This document shows positions 36,439-45,108 of a DNA stretch of 64,000 nucleotides, piece by piece; the stretch's first letter is position 1; every line of letters begins with the position of its first letter. Location: NCBI RefSeq assembly GCF_042682915.1, contig NZ_JBHUIW010000022.1:41292-105291 (forward strand). The letters run 5' to 3'. This DNA is from Rhodoplanes azumiensis (GTDB taxonomy: Bacteria; Pseudomonadota; Alphaproteobacteria; Rhizobiales; Xanthobacteraceae). Position numbers and translations under genes: made by a program. The notes beneath the pieces are model-generated. The model saw nothing but the letters and a program-made list of their open reading frames with translations. It made no database searches and was not told the DNA's origin.

Positions 36439-37126
36439 GGGGTTCTCCTCGGCTGCCTGGATCGAGCCTGAGGGGAACATGGTTAACAGCCGGTAAACGG
36501 CTGTGGGGTGTGGGTTTTTCAGGGGATTCGCACGGCGCGTCGAGCGATCGGTCGGCGGCCCCCGCGCCGGAGTCGCCACGGATTCGCCACGAATTCCAAA
36601 TTCTTGCCGCAATCGCGAAAGGGCCTCTTAACACGTTTGGAGTAGCCGCTCGCGACGCCCGGCGGAGGCGGCGCGATTGTCCCGCGGGCGCTGGCGGTTA
36701 CGCCGAATCACCGGGGTCGCGGCGGCCCGCGGGTCGCAGGGCGCCGTCGCCTGCCAGACGCCGCGGGTCGACGTCGCAGATCGGACGTCGCAGATCGGAC
36801 GGCGCAGATCGGACGGCGCGCCCGGGATGCCGGACCCGTCCGGCGCCGTGCGGAGCCCCGGCCTGGAACCGGGATCGGGGGGCACCGGCGGCGACGGGGC
36901 GGAACGGCGACCCGCGGCGACACACGGCTCGGCTGCGACCGCTGCGCGTTTCTACGGACATCATGTCACAGCGATTCACCTTCGGATGGTTCATATACCC
37001 CGAAGGCGTGCTCCGGAGGATCATCGAGATGTCGGCCATGAGACTCGCGATCGCTCGACTCGCGACCCGCTCGTGGCGTCCCACGGCCGCGCGGCCGCAT
37101 CCGAACCCGTGTCGCGCGGGGACGTG
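36439..37126. other. 688-bp intergenic region upstream of the mrp operon
   Basis: No well-supported gene. It contains 3.5 copies of a 14-bp tandem repeat (acgtcgcagatcgg, 36771-36820), an inverted repeat ccttcgg/ccgaagg (36979-36985 with 37000-37006), and a 54-codon open frame (ATG 36963, stop 37125-37127) whose stop overlaps the mrpA start. The divergent parA-like and mrp promoters must lie here, but no clear boxes were assigned. Confidence 0.5.
36771..36820. repeat. 14-bp tandem repeat upstream of mrpA
   Basis: Units acgtcgcagatcgg at 36771 and 36785, and acggcgcagatcgg at 36799, followed by a partial unit. The period is 14 bases. Non-coding; possibly a slippage product or binding-site array. 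Confidence 0.75.
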
Positions 37127-40000
37127 ATGCGGCTGGCGCTGATCACGCTGCTTCCGCTGCTCGGTGCCGTTCTGCCGCCGCTCGTCGCCCGGGCCGGCCG
37201 CGACGCCTGCACGGCCGTGGCCGCCGGCGTGACGCTCGCCGCGCTCGCCGTGCTGGCGACCGCGGCCCCCGCCGTGATCGACGGCGACATCGTGCAGGCC
37301 GGCACCGCCTGGGTGCCGCGCCTCGGCCTGTCGTTCCGCTTCTTCCTGGACGGGCTCGGCCTGTTCTTCGCCGCCCTGATCCTCGGCATCGGCCTGCTGA
37401 TCATCGTCTATGCCCGCGCCTATCTGGGGCGCGACGAGCCGGTCGGCCGCTTCCTCGCCTATCTGCTGCTGTTCCAGGGCGCGATGGTCGGCATCGTGAT
37501 CAGCGACAACGTGCTGCTGCTGGTCGTGTTCTGGGAGCTGACCAGCCTCTCCTCGTTCCTGCTGATCGGCTGGTGGCATCGGACGCCGGAGGGCCGCCAG
37601 GGCGCCCGCATGGCGCTGGTCGTCACCGGCGGCGGCGGCCTGCTGCTGATGGCCGGCATGCTGCTGCTCGGCAAGGCGGCCGGCTCCTACGAACTCTCCG
37701 AGATTCTTCTGCGCGGCGAGGCGGTGAAGAGCTCGCCGCTCTACCTGCCGATCCTGCTCTTGGTGCTCGGCGGCGCCTTCACCAAGTCGGCGCAGTTTCC
37801 GTTCCACTTCTGGCTGCCGCATGCCATGGCGGCGCCGACGCCGGTGTCGGCTTATCTGCATTCCGCCACGATGGTGAAGGCCGGCGTCTTCCTGCTGGCG
37901 CGGCTGTGGCCGGTGCTCGCCGGCACCGAGGCGTGGTTCTATCTCGTCACCGCGACCGGGCTGATCACCATGCTGGTCGGCGCCTTCATCGCGTTGTTCA
38001 AGACCGACCTGAAGGCGATTCTCGCCTACTCGACCGTCAGCCATCTCGGGCTGATGACCATGCTGCTCGGCTTCGGCACACCGCTCGCCGCGCTCGCTTG
38101 CGTGTTCCACATCCTCAATCACGCGACCTTCAAGGCGGCGCTGTTCATGGGCGCCGGCATCGTCGACCACGAGACCGGCACGCGCGACATCCGTCAGCTC
38201 GGCGGGCTCGCGCGACTGATGCCGATCACGGCCGGGCTGGCGCTGGTCGCGACCGCCTCGATGGCCGGCCTGCCGCTGTTCAACGGCTTTCTCTCGAAGG
38301 AGATGATGCTGGAGGCGGCCTGGCACACGCCCTTCGCGGGCCTCGCCTGGCCGGTGCCGCTCGCCGCGACGATCGCGGCGCTGCTCTCGGTCGCCTACTC
38401 GGCGCGCTACGGCATCGGCGTGTTTCTCGGGCGGCCCCGCGCCGCGCTGTCGCATCCTCCGCACGATCCACCGGCCGGCATGTGGCTGCCGGTCGCCGTG
38501 CTGATCGTCCCCGTGATCGCCATCGGGATCGCGCCGCAGTCCGTCGCCGGCGGCATCGTGGCGCTCGTCGGTCAGGCGACCATCGGCGCGGCGGCGCTGC
38601 CCGACATCCATCTCGCGCTCTGGCACGGCGTCACGCCGGCCCTGGTGATGAGCCTCGTTGCCTTCGCGGGCGCCGTGCTGCTCTACGCGATGCTCGGACC
38701 GGTGAGCCGCCTGCACAAACGCCTCGCCCGGCCCGACGCCAAGGCGGCGTTCGACGCCGTGGTGGCGGCGACCGTGCTGGCCTGCCGCAAGGCGACGGCG
38801 AGGCTGCACACCGAGTCGCTGCCGCGCTATCTCGGCGTCATCACCGTCACGGTGCTCGCGGTCGGCGCGGTCGGCTATCTCGGCGGCACGCATGCGCCGG
38901 GCGCGCGGCCCGTGCTCGCGGCGTCGCTGCCGGCCGTGGTTGCCTTCGTGCTGCTCGCGGCGACGAGCCTCGCGGTGCCCGCCGTGCACGGCCGCCGCCT
39001 GCTCACTTTGGTGCTCACCAGCGTGGTCGGGCTCGTCGTCTCGCTCGCGTTCCTGCAGTTCTCGGCGCCCGACCTCGCCCTGACCCAGATCACCGTCGAG
39101 GTGGTGGCGACGATCCTGCTCCTGCTCGCCCTCGAGCTCCTTCCGAAGCGCACGCCGCGCGAGGCCGGCCGCGGGCGCCTCGTCCGCGACGGCGTGATCG
39201 CGGGCGCGGCCGGGCTGGGCGCCGCTGCCCTCGCCTTCGCCGTGATGACGCGCGACGGGACGACGATCTCGGACTATCACGTCGCCCAGGCGAAGCCCGG
39301 CGGCGGCGGCACCAACATCGTCAACGTGATTCTCGTCGACTTCCGCGGCTTCGACACGTTCGGCGAGATCATCGTGCTGTCGATCGCGGCACTCGCCATC
39401 GTGGCGCTGCTCGACACCGCCCTGAAGGGCGCCGCCGCGCGCCGGCTCGATACGCTGAAGCGCAGCGTCCAGGCGGCCGACGCGCACCCGACCGTGCTGG
39501 TCGTCGTCGCGCGCGCGCTGCTGCCGCTCGCCCTCACGGTCGGCGTCTACATTTTTTTGCGCGGGCACAATCTGCCGGGCGGAGGGTTCATCGCCGGCCT
39601 GGTCGTCGCCATCGCGCTGATCATGCAGTACATGGCCTCCGGCTTCGACTGGACGGCGTCGCGCCGCCGCTTCGACGGCCACGCGCTGATCGGCGCCGGC
39701 GTGCTGGTCGCCGGGCTGACCGGGCTCGGCGCGCTCGCCTTCGCGCGGCCGTTCCTCACCAGCTCCTACGGCTATTTCCACGTGCCGCTGATCGGCGAGA
39801 TCGAGCTCGCCACCGCGATGCTGTTCGACACCGGCGTGTTCCTCGCCGTGGTCGGCACCGTGGTGCTGTCGCTCGCCCGCATCGCGCTGGTGCAGCGCCG
39901 GGCCGAGCGCGCGCCGCCCACGAAGGTGCCTGGTGCACCCGCGCCGAAGCGCGACGCTGCGCCGGCCGCGGCGGCCCCGCTCGCCGGAACGGAGGCCTGA
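37127..40000 (+). CDS. mrpA: Monovalent cation/H+ antiporter subunit A+B (MrpA/PhaA type)
   Basis: A 957-residue polytopic membrane protein, the largest subunit of the Mrp secondary antiporter that exports Na+ or K+ in exchange for H+. The first ~500 residues are the NuoL-like proton-channel core (FWELTSLSSFLLIGWW, TKSAQFPFHFWLPHAM, YSTVSHLGLMTMLLGFG). Next come the DUF4040/MbhE-like segments, and the C-terminal ~130 residues (RGHNLPGGGFIAGL) are the MnhB domain fused in frame, as in rhizobial PhaA. ATG at 37127 is used (a GTG precedes it). Confidence 0.94.
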   Translation: MRLALITLLPLLGAVLPPLVARAGRDACTAVAAGVTLAALAVLATAAPAVIDGDIVQAGTAWVPRLGLSFRFFLDGLGLFFAALILGIGLLIIVYARAYLGRDEPVGRFLAYLLLFQGAMVGIVISDNVLLLVVFWELTSLSSFLLIGWWHRTPEGRQGARMALVVTGGGGLLLMAGMLLLGKAAGSYELSEILLRGEAVKSSPLYLPILLLVLGGAFTKSAQFPFHFWLPHAMAAPTPVSAYLHSATMVKAGVFLLARLWPVLAGTEAWFYLVTATGLITMLVGAFIALFKTDLKAILAYSTVSHLGLMTMLLGFGTPLAALACVFHILNHATFKAALFMGAGIVDHETGTRDIRQLGGLARLMPITAGLALVATASMAGLPLFNGFLSKEMMLEAAWHTPFAGLAWPVPLAATIAALLSVAYSARYGIGVFLGRPRAALSHPPHDPPAGMWLPVAVLIVPVIAIGIAPQSVAGGIVALVGQATIGAAALPDIHLALWHGVTPALVMSLVAFAGAVLLYAMLGPVSRLHKRLARPDAKAAFDAVVAATVLACRKATARLHTESLPRYLGVITVTVLAVGAVGYLGGTHAPGARPVLAASLPAVVAFVLLAATSLAVPAVHGRRLLTLVLTSVVGLVVSLAFLQFSAPDLALTQITVEVVATILLLLALELLPKRTPREAGRGRLVRDGVIAGAAGLGAAALAFAVMTRDGTTISDYHVAQAKPGGGGTNIVNVILVDFRGFDTFGEIIVLSIAALAIVALLDTALKGAAARRLDTLKRSVQAADAHPTVLVVVARALLPLALTVGVYIFLRGHNLPGGGFIAGLVVAIALIMQYMASGFDWTASRRRFDGHALIGAGVLVAGLTGLGALAFARPFLTSSYGYFHVPLIGEIELATAMLFDTGVFLAVVGTVVLSLARIALVQRRAERAPPTKVPGAPAPKRDAAPAAAAPLAGTEA

Positions 40001-40366
40001 ATGGAGTTTCTCGTCGCCGCCTCGATCGGCATCCTCACCGCGGTCGGCGTCTATCTGTTGCTGCGGGCGCACAGCTTCCCGGTGATCATCGGCACCGTCT
40101 TCCTGTCCTATGCCGTGAATCTGTTCCTGTTCGCCATGGGCCGCCTGGTGATCGACAAGCCGCCCATCATCGACAAGGCCGCGACCGCCTACTCGGATCC
40201 GCTGCCGCAGGCGCTGGTGCTGACCGCGATCGTGATCTCGTTCGGCATGACGGCCCTGATCGTCGTGCTGGCGCTGCGCGGCTATCTGGAGACAGGCACC
40301 GACCGGGTCGACGGCGGTCGCGACGACGACGCTCCCGTCATCGACCGCGCCGGAGAGCGGCCGTGA
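40001..40366 (+). CDS. mrpC: Na+(K+)/H+ antiporter subunit C (MrpC/PhaC)
   Basis: A 121-residue NuoK-like membrane protein with three transmembrane helices. The segments GVYLLLRAHSFPVIIGTVFLSYAVNLF and DPLPQALVLTAIVISFG are diagnostic of MrpC. The ATG abuts the mrpA stop directly. The last ~25 residues are a polar tail. Confidence 0.95.
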   Translation: MEFLVAASIGILTAVGVYLLLRAHSFPVIIGTVFLSYAVNLFLFAMGRLVIDKPPIIDKAATAYSDPLPQALVLTAIVISFGMTALIVVLALRGYLETGTDRVDGGRDDDAPVIDRAGERP

Positions 40367-40400
40367 TGATGATCACGTCGAAGAGCCCCGCTCGCGATCA

Positions 40401-40432
40401 CCTCACCTCTCCCCGCCGCGCGGGGAGAGGGA
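40401..40432. repeat. REP-like palindrome inside the mrp operon
   Basis: cctcacctctccccgccgcgcggggagaggg forms a stem of at least 10 bp around gcc. It lies in the 106-bp gap between mrpC and mrpD, the only large gap in the operon. Confidence 0.75.
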
Positions 40433-40472
40433 ACCCCGGCCGCTCCGGCCCGACTCGCTTCGGAGCGCCGGC

Positions 40473-42071
40473 ATGACCCCGCCCCTGCCCTCGCCTGCGA
40501 TCGCCGCGATCGCGTTGCCGATCGTGCTGCCGGCGCTCGTCGCCGCCACGCTCGTGCTGTTCTTCCGCGGCCGCAGGTCCGTGCAGCGCGTCGTCTCGAT
40601 CGGGGCGACGGCCGCCCTGCTCGCGATCGCCCTCGGCCTCTATGCGGTGGCCCGCGACGGCGCCGTCGCGCCCTATTATCTCGGCCACTGGCCGGCGCCG
40701 TTCGGCATCGTGCTGGTGCTCGACCGGCTCTCCGCCACCATGCTGGTGCTGACGGCGGGCCTCGGCCTCGCGGTCGCGCTCTATGCGCTCGGCGGCTGGG
40801 ACATGCGCGGGCGGCACTTCCACGCACTCCTGCAGTTCCAGCTGATGGGACTGAACGGCGCCTTCCTGACCGGCGACGTGTTCAACCTGTTCGTCTTCTT
40901 CGAGGTGATGCTGATCGCCTCCTACGGCCTGATGCTGCACGGCGGCGGCGCGCGGCGTCTCACCGCCGGCCTCTCCTATGTCGCCGTCAATCTCACCGGC
41001 TCGACCCTGTTCCTGTTCGCGGTCGGTCTCATCTACGCCGTCACCGGCACGCTCAACCTGGCCGACCTCGCCGACAAGGTGGCGACGGTGGCGCCGGGCG
41101 ACGTCGCGATCCTGCGCACCGGCGGCCTGCTGCTGCTCGTGGTGTTCGCCCTGAAGGCCGCGCTGGTGCCGCTGCACTGGTGGCTGCCCGGCGCCTACGG
41201 GGCCGCGCCCGGACCCGTGGCGGCGCTGTTCATGATCATGACCAAGGTCGGCGCCTATTCGCTCCTGCGCGTCTGCGTGCTGGTGTTCGGCGTCGAGGCG
41301 GGCGCGCTCGCCGATCTCGCGGCGCCCTTCGTGCTGCCGGCCGCCCTGGCGACGCTCGTGATCGGCGCCGCCGGCGTGCTGGCGAGCCGCACGCTCTCGG
41401 CGCTCGCCTGCTTCGCCGTCGTCTGGTCGATGGGCTCGCTGCTGGTCGCCCTCGGCCTGTTCGATCGCGGCGGCGTCGCGGCCGGGCTCTATTATCTCGT
41501 CCACTCGACGGTCGCGGGCGCCGCCCTGTTCCTGCTGGTCGACCTCCTCGCCCCGCTGCGCGGTCGCGCCGTGGACCGCATCTCCACGACCCCACCGCTG
41601 CCGTCGGCCGCGCTCCTCGCCGGCCTGTTCTTTGCCGCCGCGATCGCCGTCACCGGCATGCCGCCACTCTCCGGCTTCCTTGGCAAGCTCCTGATCCTCG
41701 ACGCGACCGGCGCGGCGCCCGGCGCCACCGTCGTCTGGACCGTGCTGCTCGCCACCAGCCTTCTCGTGATCCTCGGCTTCGCCCGCGCCGGCAGCACCGT
41801 GTTCTGGAAGACGCGCCCCGCGCGACCCGGCGGCGACGCCGAACCCGAGACGCACCACGGCAGCGTAGTCGCGGTGACGCCGCCGCGCCTCGCCGTCGCG
41901 ATCTGCGCGGTGCTGCTCGCCGCGACGGCGCTGCTGTCCGCGTTCGCCGGCCCGATCACGACGGAGCTCGACGCGACGACGGCGCAGCTCTTCGACACCG
42001 CGGCCTATCGTCGGGCCGTGCTCCCGGCCCGGACCGCCGCGACCGCAGCCGCCGGGGAGGTGACGCCGTGA
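40473..42071 (+). CDS. mrpD: Na+(K+)/H+ antiporter subunit D (MrpD/PhaD)
   Basis: A 532-residue NuoN/NuoM-like proton-translocating membrane subunit with ~14 helices. Typical motifs are FNLFVFFEVMLIASYGL, ALVPLHWWLPGAYGAAP and PPLSGFLGKLLIL. The charged Glu and Lys of the channel helices are present. The ATG is in the gap after the palindromic repeat. Its TGA overlaps the mrpE GTG. Confidence 0.95.
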   Translation: MTPPLPSPAIAAIALPIVLPALVAATLVLFFRGRRSVQRVVSIGATAALLAIALGLYAVARDGAVAPYYLGHWPAPFGIVLVLDRLSATMLVLTAGLGLAVALYALGGWDMRGRHFHALLQFQLMGLNGAFLTGDVFNLFVFFEVMLIASYGLMLHGGGARRLTAGLSYVAVNLTGSTLFLFAVGLIYAVTGTLNLADLADKVATVAPGDVAILRTGGLLLLVVFALKAALVPLHWWLPGAYGAAPGPVAALFMIMTKVGAYSLLRVCVLVFGVEAGALADLAAPFVLPAALATLVIGAAGVLASRTLSALACFAVVWSMGSLLVALGLFDRGGVAAGLYYLVHSTVAGAALFLLVDLLAPLRGRAVDRISTTPPLPSAALLAGLFFAAAIAVTGMPPLSGFLGKLLILDATGAAPGATVVWTVLLATSLLVILGFARAGSTVFWKTRPARPGGDAEPETHHGSVVAVTPPRLAVAICAVLLAATALLSAFAGPITTELDATTAQLFDTAAYRRAVLPARTAATAAAGEVTP

Positions 42072-42574
42072 GCACGCTCCTCACCAGAGAACGCCTGCTG
42101 CCGCACCCGATCCTCAGCGTCGTCGTCGCGATCGTCTGGGTCGGGCTCGCCAACGACATCTCGGTCGGAAACCTCGTGCTCGGTGTCGCGCTCGGCCTCG
42201 CGATTCCCGCCTGGACGGCGTGCTGGTGGCCGGCGCGGCCGAAGATCAAGCGTCCGCTCATCGTCGCGGCCTATGTCGGCGTCGTCGCCTGGGACATCGT
42301 CGTCTCCAACATCGAGGTGGCGCGGCTGATCCTGTTCCGCCGCGGCGCCTCGTTGCGCTCCGTTTTCGTTTCGGTGCCGCTCGACCTGACGACGCCCGAG
42401 GCGATCACGATGCTGGCCGGCACCATCACGATGACGCCCGGCACCGTCTCGGCGGACCTCTCCGCCGACGGCCGCAGCATCCTGGTGCACTGCCTGGACG
42501 CCGCCGACCCGGACGCCGTGGTGCGGCAGATCAAGAGCCGCTACGAGCGCCGCCTGAAGGAGATCTTCGAATGA
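42068..42574 (+). CDS. mrpE: Na+(K+)/H+ antiporter subunit E (MrpE/PhaE)
   Basis: A 168-residue membrane subunit with about three N-terminal helices and a soluble C-terminal domain. The segments YVGVVAWDIVVSNIEVARLIL and TMLAGTITMTPGTVSADLS are characteristic. The start is GTG at 42068, overlapping mrpD by 4 bases, and its stop overlaps mrpF by 4 bases. Confidence 0.95.
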   Translation: MSTLLTRERLLPHPILSVVVAIVWVGLANDISVGNLVLGVALGLAIPAWTACWWPARPKIKRPLIVAAYVGVVAWDIVVSNIEVARLILFRRGASLRSVFVSVPLDLTTPEAITMLAGTITMTPGTVSADLSADGRSILVHCLDAADPDAVVRQIKSRYERRLKEIFE

Positions 42575-42849
42575 CCGGGATGATCGAGATCGCCTGCATG
42601 ATCGCGCTCGCGGCGATCGCCGTCGCGGCGTTGCTCAATCTCTATCGCCTCGTCGTCGGCCCCGACGTTCTCGACCGCATCCTGGCGCTCGACACCATGG
42701 TGGTGAACGCCATCGCCCTGATCGTCGTGATGGGCGTGTGGTACGGCACGGCGATCTACTTCGAGGCGGCGCTCTTGTTCGCCATGGTCGGGTTTCTCAC
42801 CACCGTGGCGTTCTGCAAGTATCTGCTGCGCGGCAACGTGATCGAGTGA
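42571..42849 (+). CDS. mrpF: Na+(K+)/H+ antiporter subunit F (MrpF/PhaF)
   Basis: A 92-residue protein with three helices. The central RLVVGPDVLDRILALDTMVVN motif is the MrpF signature. The ATG overlaps the mrpE stop. It is 4 bases upstream of mrpG. Confidence 0.94.
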   Translation: MTGMIEIACMIALAAIAVAALLNLYRLVVGPDVLDRILALDTMVVNAIALIVVMGVWYGTAIYFEAALLFAMVGFLTTVAFCKYLLRGNVIE

Positions 42850-42853
42850 GCCC

Positions 42854-43258
42854 ATGATGGACCCGTCGCAGATCACCGCGTCGCAGATCACCGCGTCCGA
42901 GATCGCCGTCACCGCCCTGATCCTGGTCGGCACCGTGTTCCTGTTCGTCGGCTCGCTCGGTCTCGCGACGCTGCCCGACCTGATGCGCCGTCTGCATGCG
43001 CCGACCAAGGCGACGACGCTCGGCATCGGCGCGATGCTGGTCGCCTCGATGCTGTGGTTCGACCTGCGGCACGACGCGTTGTCGTTCCACGAGCTCCTGA
43101 TCGCGCTGTTCCTGTTCATGACGGCGCCGGTCTCGGCCCACATGATCGCCAAGGCGCACATGCTGCGTGACCGGACGACCAGGGCGGTGCTCCCGCCGGC
43201 GCCCGACTCGGGCTGGGCGACGCTGATGCCGCCCGCCGCCGATCCTCGCGAAAGCTGA
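42854..43258 (+). CDS. mrpG: Na+(K+)/H+ antiporter subunit G (MrpG/PhaG)
   Basis: A 134-residue protein with three helices. The motif GSLGLATLPDLMRRLHAPTKATTLG and the terminal TAPVSAHMIAKAH identify MrpG. The first ~15 residues contain a SQITAS duplication. It ends the operon one base before the convergent btuF-like gene. Confidence 0.94.
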   Translation: MMDPSQITASQITASEIAVTALILVGTVFLFVGSLGLATLPDLMRRLHAPTKATTLGIGAMLVASMLWFDLRHDALSFHELLIALFLFMTAPVSAHMIAKAHMLRDRTTRAVLPPAPDSGWATLMPPAADPRES

Positions 43259-44113
43259 TCAGGGCGCGACGCGCGTGACCTCGTCAGGCCGCCGCGCCAG
43301 CACGTCGGCGAGGCGGTCGAGCCCCTCGGCCAGCATCGGGCCGCCGCAGACCGTCAGCATCTCGGGGATGACGATGCGCTTCTCCGGCGGGTAGAGGCGC
43401 TGCAGCGCCGGGTGCAGCAGGAAGGCCTGGCCCTGGTCCTCCGCCATCGTCAGGGCGGATGCGACCAGCACGAGGTCCGGCTTCGCCGCGACGATCTGCT
43501 CGAGCGTCGCGAAGCCGCCGGTCGCGATGCCCATCTCGGATGCGGCGTTGACGAGACCGGCAGCGGCCAAGAGCGAGCTCGTGAGACTGTCGGCGCCGGG
43601 AATCCAGCCGCGGCGCGACACCGCGAGCACGCGCCGCCCTTTTCGCGTCGCGACCGCACGCAGCCGCGCCACCGCCGCGTCGATCGCCGCGATGCGCGCC
43701 TCCGCCCGCTCCGGATGGCCGACGATCGCGCCCATGCGGGCGATCTGCCGCTTCGCCTCGTCGATCGAGCGGACGACGTCGAAGTCGGCGACCCTCAGGC
43801 CGCGGCGTGCCAGCAGCTCGCGGGTCGCGCGGCGCTCGAAGCGGCCGGCGACGACGAGATCGGGCTTCAGCATCATCGCGTCCTCGGCCCCGCCCGACAT
43901 CACCGGAAACCGCACCGCCTCGGCAGCCGCCCAGGAGAGCGTCGGATCACGCGCATAGGGGCTCAGGCCGGCGATCTGATCAGGATCGGCGAGGCTGAGC
44001 AGAAGCTGATCCGTGCAGAGATTGAGCGAGACGATTTTTTTCGGAGGATCGGACGTCGCGGAAGCGAACGTGAGGATGACGGCGACTGTCGCAGCGATTG
44101 CGCCGAGCAACAT
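43259..44113 (-). CDS. Cobalamin ABC transporter substrate-binding protein (BtuF-like)
   Basis: A 284-residue periplasmic binding protein with a signal peptide (MLLGAIAATVAVILTFASATS). The mature start PKKIVSLNLCTDQLLLSLADP and the VAGRFERRATRELLARRGLRV region are typical of class-III binding proteins for B12/siderophores. ATG at 44113 is chosen; a longer frame upstream translates palindromic repeats. It is the third gene after the B12 riboswitch, so cobalamin is the likely ligand. Confidence 0.85.
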   Translation of the reverse strand: MLLGAIAATVAVILTFASATSDPPKKIVSLNLCTDQLLLSLADPDQIAGLSPYARDPTLSWAAAEAVRFPVMSGGAEDAMMLKPDLVVAGRFERRATRELLARRGLRVADFDVVRSIDEAKRQIARMGAIVGHPERAEARIAAIDAAVARLRAVATRKGRRVLAVSRRGWIPGADSLTSSLLAAAGLVNAASEMGIATGGFATLEQIVAAKPDLVLVASALTMAEDQGQAFLLHPALQRLYPPEKRIVIPEMLTVCGGPMLAEGLDRLADVLARRPDEVTRVAP

Positions 44114-44140
44114 GCGCAAACAGCCGCGGAAACGCTGCAG

Positions 44141-44292
44141 GCCCCCCACCCCCGCCCCCTCCCCGCCACGAGCTTCGCTCGCGGGGGGAGGGGAGCCCGA
44201 GGCGCCTTGCCCGATGACCGTCGAGATGAATCGACTCCCCTCCCCCCATTCGCCCTTGCGATTGTCGGGGAGGGGTCGGGGGTGGGGGGAAA
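44141..44292. repeat. REP-like palindromic units between btuF-like and btuD-like genes
   Basis: ccccctccccgccacgagcttcgctcgcggggggagggg (44156-44194 region) and ctccccccattcgcccttgcgattgtcggggaggggtcggggg (44240-44283 region) are imperfect inverted repeats of the CTCCCC family. They fill the 215-bp gap inside the transporter operon. Confidence 0.7.
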
Positions 44293-44328
44293 GCCACGAC
44301 GACATACGCCGATGTCCGAGCAGCAGCA

Positions 44329-45108
44329 TCACACCGCCGACCATGGCACCACGACGGGCTGGTCGGCGGCGCCGCCGCGCCAGGCGGTGATGCGGAACAC
44401 CTCGGCGAGCGGGTCTTCGCCGAGCGCCTCCTCGGGCGTGCCGTCGATCACCAGGCGGCCGGCGGCGAGCACCAGCACGCGATCGGCGAAGCGCGCCGCG
44501 AGGCCGAGATCGTGCGTCACGACGACGACGAGCGCGCCGGCGCGCGCCGTGCGTTGCAGGAGGCCAAGCACCTCGAGCTGATAATAGGGATCGAGCGAGG
44601 CGACCGGCTCGTCGGCCAGCACCACGGGCGCCTCGACGGCCAGCATGCGGGCGAGCGCGACGCGGCTCTTCTCGCCGCCGGACAATTCGGTGACGGGGCG
44701 GTCGGCGAGCGCATCGAGATCGGCGATCCGCATGGCGCGCGCCACCGCCTCGGCGTCGCCGCGCGACAGCCGCGCCGGATCGACGGCGCCGTGCGGATAA
44801 CGTCCGAGCGCGACGACGTCGCGCACCGGCAGCGGCCAGTGCACCACATGCCCCTGCGGCAGATACGCGAATCGCTTCGCGCGTTCGCGCGGCGCCAACG
44901 ACGTCACGGCCTCGCCGCCGACCGTCAGACCGCCGCGTGACGGCAGAAGGCCGGCGAGCGCGCGAAGCAGCGTCGTCTTGCCGGCGCCGTTGGGGCCGAC
45001 CAGCGCGATCAGCTGTCCGCGCGAAGCCGTCAGAGAGACGCCCGCGATCACGTCGCGTCCGCCGACCGCGACGGTCAGCTCCTCGGCGGCCAGATAGGGG
45101 GCGGTCAC
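44329..45108 (-). CDS. Cobalamin ABC transporter ATP-binding protein (BtuD-like)
   Basis: A 259-residue ABC ATPase. Walker A GPNGAGKT (residues 38-45), the LSGGE signature (142-146), Walker B VVLADEP (163-168) and the His switch VVVVTHDL are intact. It would drive the BtuC-like permease. The start is GTG at 45108, overlapping the permease stop (45105) by 4 bases. The Gly-rich permease partner and the riboswitch upstream point to cobalamin rather than iron-siderophore. Confidence 0.88.
   Translation of the reverse strand: MTAPYLAAEELTVAVGGRDVIAGVSLTASRGQLIALVGPNGAGKTTLLRALAGLLPSRGGLTVGGEAVTSLAPRERAKRFAYLPQGHVVHWPLPVRDVVALGRYPHGAVDPARLSRGDAEAVARAMRIADLDALADRPVTELSGGEKSRVALARMLAVEAPVVLADEPVASLDPYYQLEVLGLLQRTARAGALVVVVTHDLGLAARFADRVLVLAAGRLVIDGTPEEALGEDPLAEVFRITAWRGGAADQPVVVPWSAV

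Noticed and set aside
44114..44344. N-terminal extension of the BtuF-like protein
   Set aside because: The added residues are translation of the CTCCCC palindromes; a proper signal peptide starts at 44113.
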